Below are positions 25,900 to 34,930 of a DNA stretch of 64,000 nucleotides, piece by piece (positions within the stretch are counted from its first letter, which is position 1; each line of letters begins with the position of its first letter). This DNA comes from Clostridia bacterium (GTDB taxonomy: Bacteria; Bacillota; Clostridia; Oscillospirales; Butyricicoccaceae). The notes beneath the pieces were generated by a model. That model saw only the letters and a program-made list of their open reading frames with translations. It searched no databases and was not told where the DNA came from. A program made the position numbers and the translations under genes. The DNA is taken from contig JAJPXP010000044.1 of NCBI GenBank assembly GCA_021205365.1, positions 1 through 64,000 on the forward strand. The letters run 5' to 3'.

Positions 25900-26373
25900 T
25901 TATTTTCTCCGAATCTTCCTTTGCAGTCGTTTTCTTGCTCTCTGAACACGCTTTTTACAGGCTTCTACTGATATTCCAAGTTCTCGCGCCAGCTCAGACA
26001 TGCTAAACTCGTCAATGGCAATACGTTTGATAAGCTGGTATTCTTCACTGTCTGCCATATCAGAAAACAGAACGTCAACATCTATTTCATCTATCACGGA
26101 CTGCTCTATATTGGCAGTCAGATAAGTAAGCAGTTTCTCCTTATTACTGTCCTTATGCCAGAGGCCGTAAATGACATGTTTCAATGTGATTCTCAACCAT
26201 CCGTTTGGATTTGGACAGGAGAACAATTCCGTCCGTTTGGCACAAGCAATACGGAATGTGTCCTGGACAGCATCTTCTGCTTGCGCATGGTCATGCAGCG
26301 CACTGTATGCATAAGCGTACAGCAATTCATACATTTCCCGATAGAGCTGTTCGATTTTCTCATCTATTTCCAT
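25900..26373 (-). CDS. ECF-type RNA polymerase sigma factor
   Basis: A 157-residue sigma-70 family protein with region 2 (residues about 10-75; YAYSALHDHAQAEDAVQDTFRIA) and region 4 (about 105-155; helix-turn-helix MSELARELGISVEACKKRVQRARKRL). Regions 1 and 3 are missing, as in ECF sigma factors. AGAGGAG precedes the ATG. It is in an operon with a lipoprotein upstream and a DUF4367 protein downstream, its probable partner. Confidence 0.9.
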   Translation of the reverse strand: MEIDEKIEQLYREMYELLYAYAYSALHDHAQAEDAVQDTFRIACAKRTELFSCPNPNGWLRITLKHVIYGLWHKDSNKEKLLTYLTANIEQSVIDEIDVDVLFSDMADSEEYQLIKRIAIDEFSMSELARELGISVEACKKRVQRARKRLQRKIRRK

Positions 26374-26401
26374 TTGATCTCCTCTTGACCCCTATCGGCT
26401 G

Positions 26402-27388
26402 TCAGTAATTGAGCGACATTCCATGGATGATACTCTGTCCATTCGGCTGTGCTTTATAAATCAAATCAACACTCAAATCAGATAAATCAACCGCATAAAT
26501 CCCCCTGATATCGTCCTTTATGCCTACTACATATAAGATATCATCCCATACCGCCATGTCACCCTTAATTGTAACCGAAAGTGGAAGCTCTGTTTTTTCT
26601 CCCGTTTTTAAATCAACCGTATAACACACATTTTCAGAGAATGGCCCAGCCGCTCCGCCATAATACAGGATATTACCGCTGACTGCTATTCCCCAGACAT
26701 AATCCGATGTTTGATAAATCTGTCTGACTTCTCCTGAATGCACATCGAGAGAACAAATTATGGATGGTGCACACAGCACCTCTCCATTTTCATTTCTTTC
26801 ATCTATCTTTTTCCTGTTTTCTGCGTCGGAATAATAAGAAAAGTATACCTTTTCCGCCGCCGGGTCACAGGTCGCAGTGCTGGTCAAACGGTCATCCTTC
26901 TCATCAGGATATACACGGTTGATTGTGTTATCGCCCCAATCAAACAGGATTGGTTCCAACAAATTATTCCCCTGAATCTGTGCCGACAGAAAAAGCTGAT
27001 CTCCACACTGAAAAATATAATTTATTGCGGCCAAATTATCTGTTAGCTGTTCCGCTTTTCCAGATTTATAATTGTACAGTTGATCGCCACCTGCGATTCC
27101 AGAAGAAAAGAAAATACTGTTGTTTTCTGAAGAATAGCTTGCAATAGGAAACACTGCTCCCTCAGATGGCACAGCCCCTTTTGCATGCAGTTTCTTCTCG
27201 CCGATATCGTAAACCATACAAATACTTTCCATATTTTCCTGTGTTTCGTCAGTGAAATATGATTCCGTGATATTTAAATATGGCAATTTTCCTGACACTG
27301 TATCGTGAGCATTTGTACATCCAGTGAGACAACTGAATATTAACACCGTACTTATCAAAAATTGGAGTATCCTGCTTCGGTTCTTCAT
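26402..27388 (-). CDS. Lipoprotein, beta-propeller-like (DUF5050-type)
   Basis: A 328-residue exported lipoprotein with lipobox LTGC (modified Cys at about residue 24). The mature part is all-beta, with repeated segments such as NNSIFFSS and GNILYYGG that suggest a propeller of the DUF5050/WD-like type. Its ATG overlaps the stop of a 44-residue gene (ATGA), and its ribosome site lies inside that gene. It is upstream of the ECF sigma gene by 28 bases and may be a sensory or envelope component of that system. Confidence 0.7.
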   Translation of the reverse strand: MKNRSRILQFLISTVLIFSCLTGCTNAHDTVSGKLPYLNITESYFTDETQENMESICMVYDIGEKKLHAKGAVPSEGAVFPIASYSSENNSIFFSSGIAGGDQLYNYKSGKAEQLTDNLAAINYIFQCGDQLFLSAQIQGNNLLEPILFDWGDNTINRVYPDEKDDRLTSTATCDPAAEKVYFSYYSDAENRKKIDERNENGEVLCAPSIICSLDVHSGEVRQIYQTSDYVWGIAVSGNILYYGGAAGPFSENVCYTVDLKTGEKTELPLSVTIKGDMAVWDDILYVVGIKDDIRGIYAVDLSDLSVDLIYKAQPNGQSIIHGMSLNY

Positions 27389-27519
27389 TCCTCCATCTCC
27401 TTATGAAACGGGAGTTTTTTCGTTCTTATAATGATATGTTTTTTAACCGCATGTTGGGGACATTTTTTTATTCGCAATATTGCTTTCCGGACATCACCCT
27501 GATATTTGTCTGTTTCCAT
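27385..27519 (-). CDS. Small basic protein, 44 residues
   Basis: A short open frame not long enough for usual ORF cut-offs. It starts METDKYQGDV at ATG 27519 behind AGAGGAG (6-base spacer) and ends at a TGA that overlaps the lipoprotein ATG. The protein is rich in Lys, Arg and His, with one Cys and no membrane segment. The coupled stop/start and the good ribosome site support translation. It may be a leader peptide that couples translation to the lipoprotein, or a small component of the ECF system. Confidence 0.6.
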   Translation of the reverse strand: METDKYQGDVRKAILRIKKCPQHAVKKHIIIRTKKLPFHKEMEE

Positions 27520-27549
27520 TTCAATCTCCTCTTGATGATTTAATCACGC

Positions 27550-27584
27550 AAAACAGCCGGTCTCCCCACAAGACCAGCTGTTTT
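27550..27584. terminator. Hairpin between the CARDB-like gene and the ECF operon
   Basis: AAAACAGCCGGTCT pairs with AGACCAGCTGTTTT (one mismatch) around a 7-base loop. It is followed on the minus strand by TTTTGCG. Only 30 bases separate it from the ribosome site of the small gene at 27519, leaving little room for a promoter, so partial read-through into the ECF operon is possible. Confidence 0.75.
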
Positions 27585-27601
27585 GTATGTATCATATTCT
27601 T

Positions 27602-28606
27602 TTATAACCTCTTTTCATCCTCTTCCTGTTCCCGTTTTTTCCTGACAGCCCGTACTATAAGAAAAATAAGCACCAGCAGCACCACACCGGAAACTGCTGC
27701 AATCATAGCAATCTGTTTTGTTTCCAGCTTACTTTCCTCTTGTGTTTCTACAGGGGCCTGCGCAACCACTTTTTCCTCCACAGTTGTGGAAAGCGGTAGC
27801 TCTTTGGTGTAATTCTTGCCGAAATCATCTTCGTAGGTCAAGGTAACCTTACCTTCAACTTTGCCGAGCGTATCCGAATCCACGCGGAAATTTGTTGTTC
27901 CGGTTTTGGATTCTCCGGCTTCGATCGTGCCAACTAAAACACTTCCACCGTTCGAGATACCCGGGATATCAAAGGTCAGCAGGGCATTGTAAATCGTACT
28001 TTTTCCGGTATTCATCAGATTCATGGAAAAGGTAGGCGTATCCCCCTGTGTCAAACGGGCATCCAGTGCGGGCTCATCATAGGACAGCATAACCGACTGG
28101 CGTATCGTAATAATCAGTGTATCGGTTGCAGTATAGGCATTTCCATCGCTGTCCTCATATTCCATGGTAATTGTTGCCGGATGTACGCCAGACGTTGCAG
28201 TTTCCAGTGCCATAATGTCAAATTTCCACTCATACCAGCCATTTGCCTTGATACGTTTCAAATATTTTGTGCCCATTTCTACCGGAACAATCTCATGATC
28301 CTCTACAGAAAAGGACATTTTCAGATTGCGTATTTGGCGTGTATCATTGGTATTATATACGGACACCGATAAGGTTCCAGTACTACCCGCGCTCAGGTAT
28401 TCCGTATCGAGAGAATACGTATATACCATCAGCTTAGGCTGGCTTGCCACAGCGCTTGAAGCTGCTCCGGCAGAATCTGTACTGGAGGAACTGCCTGTTC
28501 CATTTACTGCGCTATCATTTACAGCGCTGCCGCCAGCCAATGCCGTTGGTACAGCAAAGGCCACGATCAGCAATATTGTTATGAAATAATTGAATAGTCG
28601 TTTCAT
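27602..28606 (-). CDS. Secreted, membrane-anchored CARDB/NEW3-like protein
   Basis: A 334-residue protein with a cleavable signal (residues 1-25, ending PTALAGG), a Ser/Gly-rich linker and two Ig-like beta domains (about 60-155 and 160-270). These have the VSVYNTND and MNLMNTGKS pattern of CARDB/NEW3 domains. A C-terminal membrane helix with a basic tail follows. The start ATG 28606 lies 7 bases after the permease stop, so it is coupled to the ABC operon. It probably sits outside the membrane as an accessory to the transporter. No sortase motif is present. Function unknown. Confidence 0.72.
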   Translation of the reverse strand: MKRLFNYFITILLIVAFAVPTALAGGSAVNDSAVNGTGSSSSTDSAGAASSAVASQPKLMVYTYSLDTEYLSAGSTGTLSVSVYNTNDTRQIRNLKMSFSVEDHEIVPVEMGTKYLKRIKANGWYEWKFDIMALETATSGVHPATITMEYEDSDGNAYTATDTLIITIRQSVMLSYDEPALDARLTQGDTPTFSMNLMNTGKSTIYNALLTFDIPGISNGGSVLVGTIEAGESKTGTTNFRVDSDTLGKVEGKVTLTYEDDFGKNYTKELPLSTTVEEKVVAQAPVETQEESKLETKQIAMIAAVSGVVLLVLIFLIVRAVRKKREQEEDEKRL

Positions 28607-28613
28607 TTCTTTC

Positions 28614-31427
28614 TTACAACTCCCGGATATTTTGTACAATGCTGGATTTCAGTACCTGCTTCAGCTTGATCCTCGTTGTACAATAGCAGATTAGGAACAT
28701 GAGCAAAATAAACACAATTGGTGGCAGAATCGGAGCATAAACCCATGTAGATAATCCATCTCGATAGTGTCGGAGCAGGGTTAACCCATTTAATACAAGG
28801 CATTCAAACAGGATACCGATCACAGTACCACAGAGAAACAGATATATCATTTGATACCGGTAATTTTTCCACATATCCTGTTGGGAAGCGCCGATAGCGC
28901 GAAGGGTACCGATATAGCTTTTTCCTGCCTGAATTTGTGTAGCAAAGGAATTGCAGACCATACTGGTACAGATGGCAAAGAGCAGGATGACAATCGAAAG
29001 TCCGGCAGCCATTCTTCCATATATAAGATTCCGCTCCGTTCTTGCCCGTGCAATCAGATTGACTACTTCTGTTGTTCCGCTGCGGGCAGCAATAGCATTT
29101 AAATTATCATCTAAATATTGTTCCATTTGTTTGCTGGGCGATTCTGACAGTTGGATATCGACAGAAGAATATTTTGCATCATATCCAAGGGCTGCCAAGC
29201 CAGCAATACTAGTGACAATCGATCCCTTTGTATGGTCTGACCCGTCAATAATACCGCCGATGGTTACTTCGCGGTCAATACGTGTTACATCATCTGGAAG
29301 AATAGCATCCAAAGAACCATCGCTGATGTATTGCAATTCTTCCGTTGTATACAATTGGCTCAGTGTAATGGTATCCCCTACATGAAACATGTCATTTTCC
29401 AGAAGATATTCTTCACATTCTGCTTTGGCCAGATCTGCTTCATCCTTTGTATAATCCTTATATGCATATCCATTAGTATTAGCCAAGAAGTCATCGGTTG
29501 TCTGATAGGCGCCGGAGTAGGCAGGCGCATATACCAGTACCTGTTCACCGGAAGCCAGCTTGTCCAAATTGATTTCACCTTCCAACAATTTAGAAGAAAG
29601 GGATTGAAGCTGTTCCTCATCATAAGCATAAAAAAACGATGTATAGTAATCTTCTATATAGTCATATTTCCGTTTTACCTGCAGATATCGTTGATATTCT
29701 TCCTGATAATAGGTATTCATCTCAGAATCTGTCAGCGGAAGATCGTGTAAAAGGTATCCTGAAAGGTTCAGGCCTATCTCCATACCAAAGCTTGGTAAAT
29801 AATCTGTGATCTTTTCAGGAATCACATTGATCTGAATTTCCTTTTGAGAATGTACCGTTTGGACGGATTGCAAGGAAGAGATAGCCTGTACATCCTGTTC
29901 CGTCATTCCTGAAACAGAATAGGACCATTCCAATCCGCTATAGCTGCCATAAGCTTTTCCGAAAGAAGATAACGAATAGTCGTACTCTGTTTCATAAGAT
30001 GGCATCAAGGACTCTATACTTACGATATTGGTATAACACAGTGTAGATAGGATAAACATTCCGGCAGTCATCAAAGCAATGATGCGGACTTGATTTCCAC
30101 GATTCAGGGATAAATTACGTTTTGCCAGATGCTTTGGTACATCGAACAACTTTTTGGTACGAATGTGGCGGGATTTCAGCTTTCTGGAAAGGGAGACATC
30201 CCGGATCGCCTGCATCGGCGGGATGCGGGAAACCTTCCACAGCGGGATAAAAGAGGCTGCCATGATACAAAGCAATCCCAATACTGCGGTTCCCAATAAT
30301 ATCCATAAATTCAGTACAAAGTGATATCCCGGCCCCATCAGCTGCATGATTCCCCAAACAGCAAGGCAGGACAATACAACAGCTGGAGGGATGGAGATCA
30401 GGGCAATTAAAATGGCTTCCCGCCCAAAAATCTGACGGATTTGGCGTCTGGTTGCGGCGACCGCACGGAGCATACCGATTTGCCTTTGCCGCTCCCGTAG
30501 ATTGGCAGAAAAGGCATTGATAATCCCCAGGCAGGATGCAAAGATCAGCGCAAAAGCAATCACGAACATAAAATATATGAAGATATTGGTATTCTGAATA
30601 TCAATGCTGCCATATAGCTCGGTATCATTATATGTTTCCAAAGAGGAATAACAATAATCTCTTACGATCTCACCTGCTTTATTATAAGAACTTGCTGCGC
30701 CGGGCAGCTTGCTTTCCGCCCAGAAGCGGCTGCTGTATTGGGCATAAAAATTGATCACAGGTATTCCGCCGACGGTAATCTCTTCCTCATCAGCCAGCAC
30801 TGCAGCTGGGATATCACCATAGACTGCGCTCAAGACATCTGAGGATAGATACGTCAGATGGTCAGAAAGGATTCCGACGAGGGTATAGGTCTTTTCAATA
30901 GGTTCATCCAAGAAAGTGCCATCCATATAATTGGTTCCGCCTGTCGGGATATAGACCGGTGCAGTAAAGGTATCGCCTACCTCGATATCCAACCGCAGAC
31001 GCGCCAAAGCAGATTGTTCAATGGCAATTTCGCCGGCTTTTTCTGGCAATCTGCCTTCGATGACATCCCAGTCAATCAGCTCCAACGCAGCGTCGTCAAA
31101 GGTTGCTGCAGAGAAACCCGACTTCAGGTCAGGGGTTTCCAGCGAAAAATATTCTAGGATACTGGCTTTCCCCAAAGCCTGCAAATATCCTGCATCTGCA
31201 AGCTCATAAAAATGAGCGTCATCGGCGCACATCAAGAAAATAATGTCTTGTGTACCATATCGGCTGTCGTGGATTTCCTGTGTAGAAATCTTCATGGAAT
31301 TCCAGAACAGCATCAGGGCGGCAGAAAAGAACAATGCAAGTATAATACCAACGGTTAGAGAAGTATATTGTTTCCTGTGCTGGCGCAGGTTTCCGAGTGC
31401 AATGGTGTTAATGGAAAAACGTTTCAT
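28614..31427 (-). CDS. FtsX-like ABC transporter permease, large
   Basis: A 937-residue permease with an N-terminal membrane segment (about 22-43), an external domain, a first FtsX block (about 290-410; RQRQIGMLRAVAATRRQIRQIF), a second large external domain (about 470-775), and a C-terminal FtsX block (about 800-930; GKSYIGTLRAIGASQQDMW). The family moves substrates out of the membrane or transmits force to external partners. Its start overlaps the ATPase gene by 4 bases. It belongs to the RR-HK-ABC-CARDB cluster. Substrate unknown; peptide antibiotic resistance is the common role. Confidence 0.88.
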   Translation of the reverse strand: MKRFSINTIALGNLRQHRKQYTSLTVGIILALFFSAALMLFWNSMKISTQEIHDSRYGTQDIIFLMCADDAHFYELADAGYLQALGKASILEYFSLETPDLKSGFSAATFDDAALELIDWDVIEGRLPEKAGEIAIEQSALARLRLDIEVGDTFTAPVYIPTGGTNYMDGTFLDEPIEKTYTLVGILSDHLTYLSSDVLSAVYGDIPAAVLADEEEITVGGIPVINFYAQYSSRFWAESKLPGAASSYNKAGEIVRDYCYSSLETYNDTELYGSIDIQNTNIFIYFMFVIAFALIFASCLGIINAFSANLRERQRQIGMLRAVAATRRQIRQIFGREAILIALISIPPAVVLSCLAVWGIMQLMGPGYHFVLNLWILLGTAVLGLLCIMAASFIPLWKVSRIPPMQAIRDVSLSRKLKSRHIRTKKLFDVPKHLAKRNLSLNRGNQVRIIALMTAGMFILSTLCYTNIVSIESLMPSYETEYDYSLSSFGKAYGSYSGLEWSYSVSGMTEQDVQAISSLQSVQTVHSQKEIQINVIPEKITDYLPSFGMEIGLNLSGYLLHDLPLTDSEMNTYYQEEYQRYLQVKRKYDYIEDYYTSFFYAYDEEQLQSLSSKLLEGEINLDKLASGEQVLVYAPAYSGAYQTTDDFLANTNGYAYKDYTKDEADLAKAECEEYLLENDMFHVGDTITLSQLYTTEELQYISDGSLDAILPDDVTRIDREVTIGGIIDGSDHTKGSIVTSIAGLAALGYDAKYSSVDIQLSESPSKQMEQYLDDNLNAIAARSGTTEVVNLIARARTERNLIYGRMAAGLSIVILLFAICTSMVCNSFATQIQAGKSYIGTLRAIGASQQDMWKNYRYQMIYLFLCGTVIGILFECLVLNGLTLLRHYRDGLSTWVYAPILPPIVFILLMFLICYCTTRIKLKQVLKSSIVQNIREL

Positions 31428-32128
31428 TCCTGCACCTCCGTCCCTGCGGAGGTCGGCTGTGTATCACGGACAATTTGTCCATCTTCTAATGTCAGGATAC
31501 GGTCTGCCTGTTCCGCTACATGCAAGTCATGTGTAACCAATATCAATGTAATGCCCAATTCTTTGCCAACATATTTCAGCAGGCTCAATACTTCCCGACC
31601 CGTTTTAGCATCCAGATTACCAGTAGGCTCGTCCGCAAGCAGGATGGCTGGTTTATTTGCCAATGCACGTGCAATGGCAATACGTTGTTGCTGACCGCCG
31701 GATAGTGCACTTGGCAGATGATCCAACCGGTCCTCAATGCCTAAAATGTCAATAATCCGCTTGAGATATTCTTCATCTGGTTTTTTCTTGTCCAGAAGAA
31801 TCGGCAAACGGATATTTTCCGAACCAGTCAGCTCCTGAACCAGGTTATACGCCTGAAATACAAAGCCGAACCGCCTCCGCCGCAAAATGGAAAGCTGATT
31901 ATCATTATACGAAAATAAATCCTTCTCCTGATACACCACCTTGCCAGAGGTTGGATATTCCAGACCGCCGAACATATGCAACAACGTGGATTTGCCCGAA
32001 CCACTGGAACCAGTAATCGCACAAAATTCTCCTTGTTTAAAGCCGATGGTAACATCCCGCACAGCATGGACACGAGCTTCACCACTGGCATAGATTTTAT
32101 TTAACTGTTCACATCGAATGATTTCCAT
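31424..32128 (-). CDS. ABC transporter ATP-binding protein (MacB/LolD type)
   Basis: A 234-residue ATPase: Walker A GSSGSGKST, Q-loop FVFQAYNLV, signature SGGQQQR, Walker B ILLADEPTGNLD and switch His in VTHD. AAAGGAGGG precedes the ATG. It pairs with the large permease that overlaps its end. Its promoter region contains two copies of the probable response-regulator site, one inside the 3' end of the kinase gene. Confidence 0.9.
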   Translation of the reverse strand: MEIIRCEQLNKIYASGEARVHAVRDVTIGFKQGEFCAITGSSGSGKSTLLHMFGGLEYPTSGKVVYQEKDLFSYNDNQLSILRRRRFGFVFQAYNLVQELTGSENIRLPILLDKKKPDEEYLKRIIDILGIEDRLDHLPSALSGGQQQRIAIARALANKPAILLADEPTGNLDAKTGREVLSLLKYVGKELGITLILVTHDLHVAEQADRILTLEDGQIVRDTQPTSAGTEVQE

Positions 32129-32152
32129 AAGGTTATCCCTCCTTTGCCATTT

Positions 32153-32206
32153 ACTATAGCACGCGAACCTTACGATTGCGTGACGTTCAGCTTACGATTT
32201 CGTAAG
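32153..32206 (-). promoter_or_regulatory. ABC operon promoter with tandem CTTACGA dyads
   Basis: -10 TATAGT on the minus strand (32153-32158) has no good -35. Instead two 16-base dyads lie upstream: CTTACGATTGCGTGAC (32169-32184, degenerate) and CTTACGATTTCGTAAG (32191-32206, near perfect), 22 bases apart. The same dyad occurs once in front of the response regulator gene. A weak -35 with tandem dyads is typical of an activated promoter. Confidence 0.65.
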
Positions 32207-33095
32207 ACTGCATGCCATCAACAATTGGGAGGTTAATGTACGTACATAAGCCATATATATCATTGGCAGCAGTAACTATGCCGTGATGCTTTGTGATAAT
32301 TTCTTTTGTGATGGCCAGGCCAATTCCGGCGCTGTTTTTCGATGTATTCCGAGAGGAATGAAAAAAACGTTGGAACAGCTTCGGCAGTTCATCCTTGGGT
32401 ACACCTCCGCCATTGTCACGTATAGTTATGTGAACAGCATTTTCTGTCTGCTCTAAAATGACATGAATGCTTCCATTTTCTGATGTATGTTCACAGGAGT
32501 TTTTCAGGATGTTTAGGATTGCTTCCTTCATCCATGTTGCATCACAGCGCAGGCTTGCTTTCCCTTCTAATGTGAAACATTTTGCGGGGTATAATGCATG
32601 TAAGTCATTCCAGATATCTAAAATCAGCTGATGCATTTCCTGCATTTGAAAAGACATTGTATAAGCATCTGCTTTGAGATTCTCCAGCCGAAGCAGGGAA
32701 TGAATCAGGTTTTCCATATGTTCAATTAAAACCAACTGTTTGTCAATATGTGCGTTGGGATATAGTCCTGCATCCATTTCGCAATACAGCTTGAGCGCCG
32801 CTAATGGTGTTTTGAGCTGATGGGAAATATCTGCAACGAAATCTGCGTTTTGTTTGCTTTGGGCAATTGTGTTGGCATGTTCGGTTAATATTTTGTTCTC
32901 CAAATCTGCCGCCGCATTTTCCAGCAGTGCAAAGAAATCATCCCGAACACTATATTCCGGAACAAAAGGATGCAGCAAAAATGCCTGAATCTGTTTATAT
33001 AAACGTTCCTGACGCCTTTTCTGCAAAAAAAATCGGATAAGCAGGGTTATACTGCATACAGCAAGAAGGAGAGAAAAAAGAACAGAAAACGTCAT
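32187..33095 (-). CDS. Sensor histidine kinase (HisKA type, little external domain)
   Basis: A 302-residue kinase with one N-terminal membrane segment (about residues 3-22) and essentially no external domain. HisKA follows with phospho-His in ISHQLKTPLAALK, then HATPase motifs (ILKNSCEH, DNGGGV, GIGLAITKEI). The near absence of an external domain suggests intramembrane sensing or signalling through the cognate ABC permease, as in Bce systems. The ATG at 33095 has GGAGG 8 bases upstream and overlaps the regulator stop. The last codons are also an operator dyad for the downstream ABC operon. Confidence 0.9.
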   Translation of the reverse strand: MTFSVLFSLLLAVCSITLLIRFFLQKRRQERLYKQIQAFLLHPFVPEYSVRDDFFALLENAAADLENKILTEHANTIAQSKQNADFVADISHQLKTPLAALKLYCEMDAGLYPNAHIDKQLVLIEHMENLIHSLLRLENLKADAYTMSFQMQEMHQLILDIWNDLHALYPAKCFTLEGKASLRCDATWMKEAILNILKNSCEHTSENGSIHVILEQTENAVHITIRDNGGGVPKDELPKLFQRFFHSSRNTSKNSAGIGLAITKEIITKHHGIVTAANDIYGLCTYINLPIVDGMQSYEIVS

Positions 33096-33754
33096 TCCTC
33101 TGCCCTCCACTGATAACCGACACCACGCACAGTGCGGATATAGCTTCCGCCGATTTTCTCACGCAAACGGCTGATATGCACAGATAACGTATTATCGTCA
33201 ATATATACGCCTGCATCATCCCAAATGGACTGTAACAGCTGTCTTCGGGTAAATATTTGGCTGCGTTTTTTCACCATAACAGATAACAATTGAAATTCTG
33301 TTGGTGTGAGAAAAATCTGGGTTCCATCGCGAAAGACAGTTCGATTGTCTAAGTCTATTTTTAATTCTTCCTGTTGATAAATCGCATCCGGGCGGCGCCT
33401 TAACAAAGCTCGAATACGGGATAATAGCTCCTGCAAACGGAATGGCTTTGTGACATAATCATCCCCGCCAGCATCCAAACCGCGCACAATTTCCATTTCT
33501 TCATCCCGTGCAGTAAGGAACAGAATCGGTGTGTGTATGCCTTGATTTCTCCAATTCATGCAAAGCTCATACCCACTGCCATCTGGCAAGGATACATCTA
33601 AGATAATGAGATGGTACGTATTTTCATTGATACGCTGGTTTGCAGCAGCACAATTCCCCGCTATATCGGCAGTATAGCCCTCGCGCTGGAGCATTTCATG
33701 TAAACCGTCCTGTAAAAACGGATCATCCTCAACTAAAATCACTCTTGTTTCCAT
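33092..33754 (-). CDS. OmpR-family response regulator
   Basis: A 220-residue regulator: receiver domain (1-115; VEDD, phospho-Asp in LIILDVSLPDG, Lys in VTKPF) and winged helix (about 125-218; VYIDDNTLSVHISRLREKI, ending VRGVGYQW). It overlaps its kinase by 4 bases. The dyad CTTACGATAATGTAAG lies near -44 of its likely promoter and is repeated before the ABC operon, which marks it as the probable binding site. Confidence 0.92.
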   Translation of the reverse strand: METRVILVEDDPFLQDGLHEMLQREGYTADIAGNCAAANQRINENTYHLIILDVSLPDGSGYELCMNWRNQGIHTPILFLTARDEEMEIVRGLDAGGDDYVTKPFRLQELLSRIRALLRRRPDAIYQQEELKIDLDNRTVFRDGTQIFLTPTEFQLLSVMVKKRSQIFTRRQLLQSIWDDAGVYIDDNTLSVHISRLREKIGGSYIRTVRGVGYQWRAEE

Positions 33755-33787
33755 AGTAAAACCTCGAATTAGTGGAATATAGTATGA

Positions 33788-33835
33788 TTATAGCATAATT
33801 GATATGAAGAAAATAATTTCTTACGATAATGTAAG
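33788..33835 (-). promoter_or_regulatory. Promoter of the RR-HK operon with CTTACGA dyad
   Basis: -10 TATAAT on the minus strand (33788-33793) with a weak -35. The dyad CTTACGATAATGTAAG (33820-33835) is centred about 44 bases upstream of the expected start, a class II activator position. It matches the dyads before the ABC operon, indicating autoregulation. Confidence 0.65.
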
Positions 33836-33887
33836 AATAAAACTGCCACACGATGGCATTTTTCTCGATGCTATCATGCGGCAGTTT
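33834..33887 (-). terminator. Terminator of the DUF4097 gene
   Basis: AAACTGCC and GGCAGTTT form the base of a hairpin with an inner GCAT/ATGC pairing, followed by TTTTATTC on the minus strand. It isolates the DUF4097/TetR pair from the RR-HK operon. Confidence 0.75.
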
Positions 33888-33928
33888 CATATATTTATCG
33901 TTACCCTAAGCAGCTTTACTATAATGCT

Positions 33929-34843
33929 TTATTGCTTCACCTCAATATTTCCGTTATTCGTTTCTGCCTTAACCGTCACAGTCGGATACTTACCGACGAT
34001 CCACTTGGTCGTACGGTCTTCCGTAGAAATACTCTGCCCAAAAGGGGTAGAAATAGAACCATTTTTCGTTGTTGCCTCAAACTCAAACTGCAGATCGGCA
34101 GGGAGTATAATATTAATGTCGTCATTTTTGTTAAAAAACAGTAGATCATCTGTTACTTCAGTATAGGACACATTTAATTCACCTGAATTGTTGGCCTTAT
34201 AGCTGCCTGATCCACTGGCAGCTATAATATCAGCATCGCCGCTGGTAGTCGTATAATTCACGTTTCCATTGAGATTTTCGCAGGAAAAATCCCCGCTGGT
34301 GGTATCAATCTTGATCGTTTCCGCATCCAGACAATCTACATCCAAAACACCATTGGTCGATGAAAGATAGATATTGTCCGCCTCCACGGCGTTGAGCTGA
34401 ACAGTCCCTGAAGTGCTATCAATACGCAGTGCATTCAAGGATAGTTCAACCTCTGCAATATCAATATCGCCATCGGTTGTAGTGACTGTCAGATTATTTT
34501 GGTAGGACACCGGCAAATAAACCTCAATATAACGGGAAAAGTTATCCTTAAAGAACGGTTTACCTCCTTCGGAAACTGTAATACTGTCATTGCTTTCATC
34601 TACCTTCGCATAATAGCTGCTTTTATTTTCCGTCATGTACTCTTTTATTATCAAATCATCACGATCGTTTTCATAAAATGTCACTTGTTCCTCGTCGTAT
34701 GATATCGTTATTTCTGCTATATCATCTAACAAAAATGTCATTTCATTTGCCAGTTGGAATGATTGACTGCCAGAGCAGCCGGTTAATGCCAGCAGACCCA
34801 CTGTTATCGTTAAACACGCCACGGATCGTTTTTTGATGTTCAT
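33929..34843 (-). CDS. DUF4097 domain lipoprotein
   Basis: A 304-residue lipoprotein with lipobox LTGC (Cys about residue 23). The mature region is a repetitive beta-helix-like DUF4097 domain, with repeats such as IDSTSGTVQL, SSTNGVLDV and DTTSGDFSC that recur about every 20 residues. DUF4097 proteins are often tied to envelope-stress systems; the function is not known. The ATG at 34843 is preceded by GCGAGGAAA. The gene lies downstream of a TetR regulator, with a perfect 15-base operator between them, so it is probably repressed by that TetR. Confidence 0.82.
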   Translation of the reverse strand: MNIKKRSVACLTITVGLLALTGCSGSQSFQLANEMTFLLDDIAEITISYDEEQVTFYENDRDDLIIKEYMTENKSSYYAKVDESNDSITVSEGGKPFFKDNFSRYIEVYLPVSYQNNLTVTTTDGDIDIAEVELSLNALRIDSTSGTVQLNAVEADNIYLSSTNGVLDVDCLDAETIKIDTTSGDFSCENLNGNVNYTTTSGDADIIAASGSGSYKANNSGELNVSYTEVTDDLLFFNKNDDINIILPADLQFEFEATTKNGSISTPFGQSISTEDRTTKWIVGKYPTVTVKAETNNGNIEVKQ

Positions 34844-34875
34844 AATAATTTCCTCGCTTTCTCTGCAATAATAAA

Positions 34876-34890
34876 TGAATGATTCATTCA
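34876..34890. promoter_or_regulatory. TetR operator before the DUF4097 gene
   Basis: TGAATGA-T-TCATTCA is a perfect dyad with a one-base centre. It lies in the gap between the TetR gene and the lipoprotein gene. A weaker copy (TGAATGAATGGTTCA) occurs at 35614-35628 in the TetR promoter. Confidence 0.72.
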
Positions 34891-34930
34891 ATATATGAAT
34901 AAAAATAGAAGGGCGGAATGCCCTGCCATT

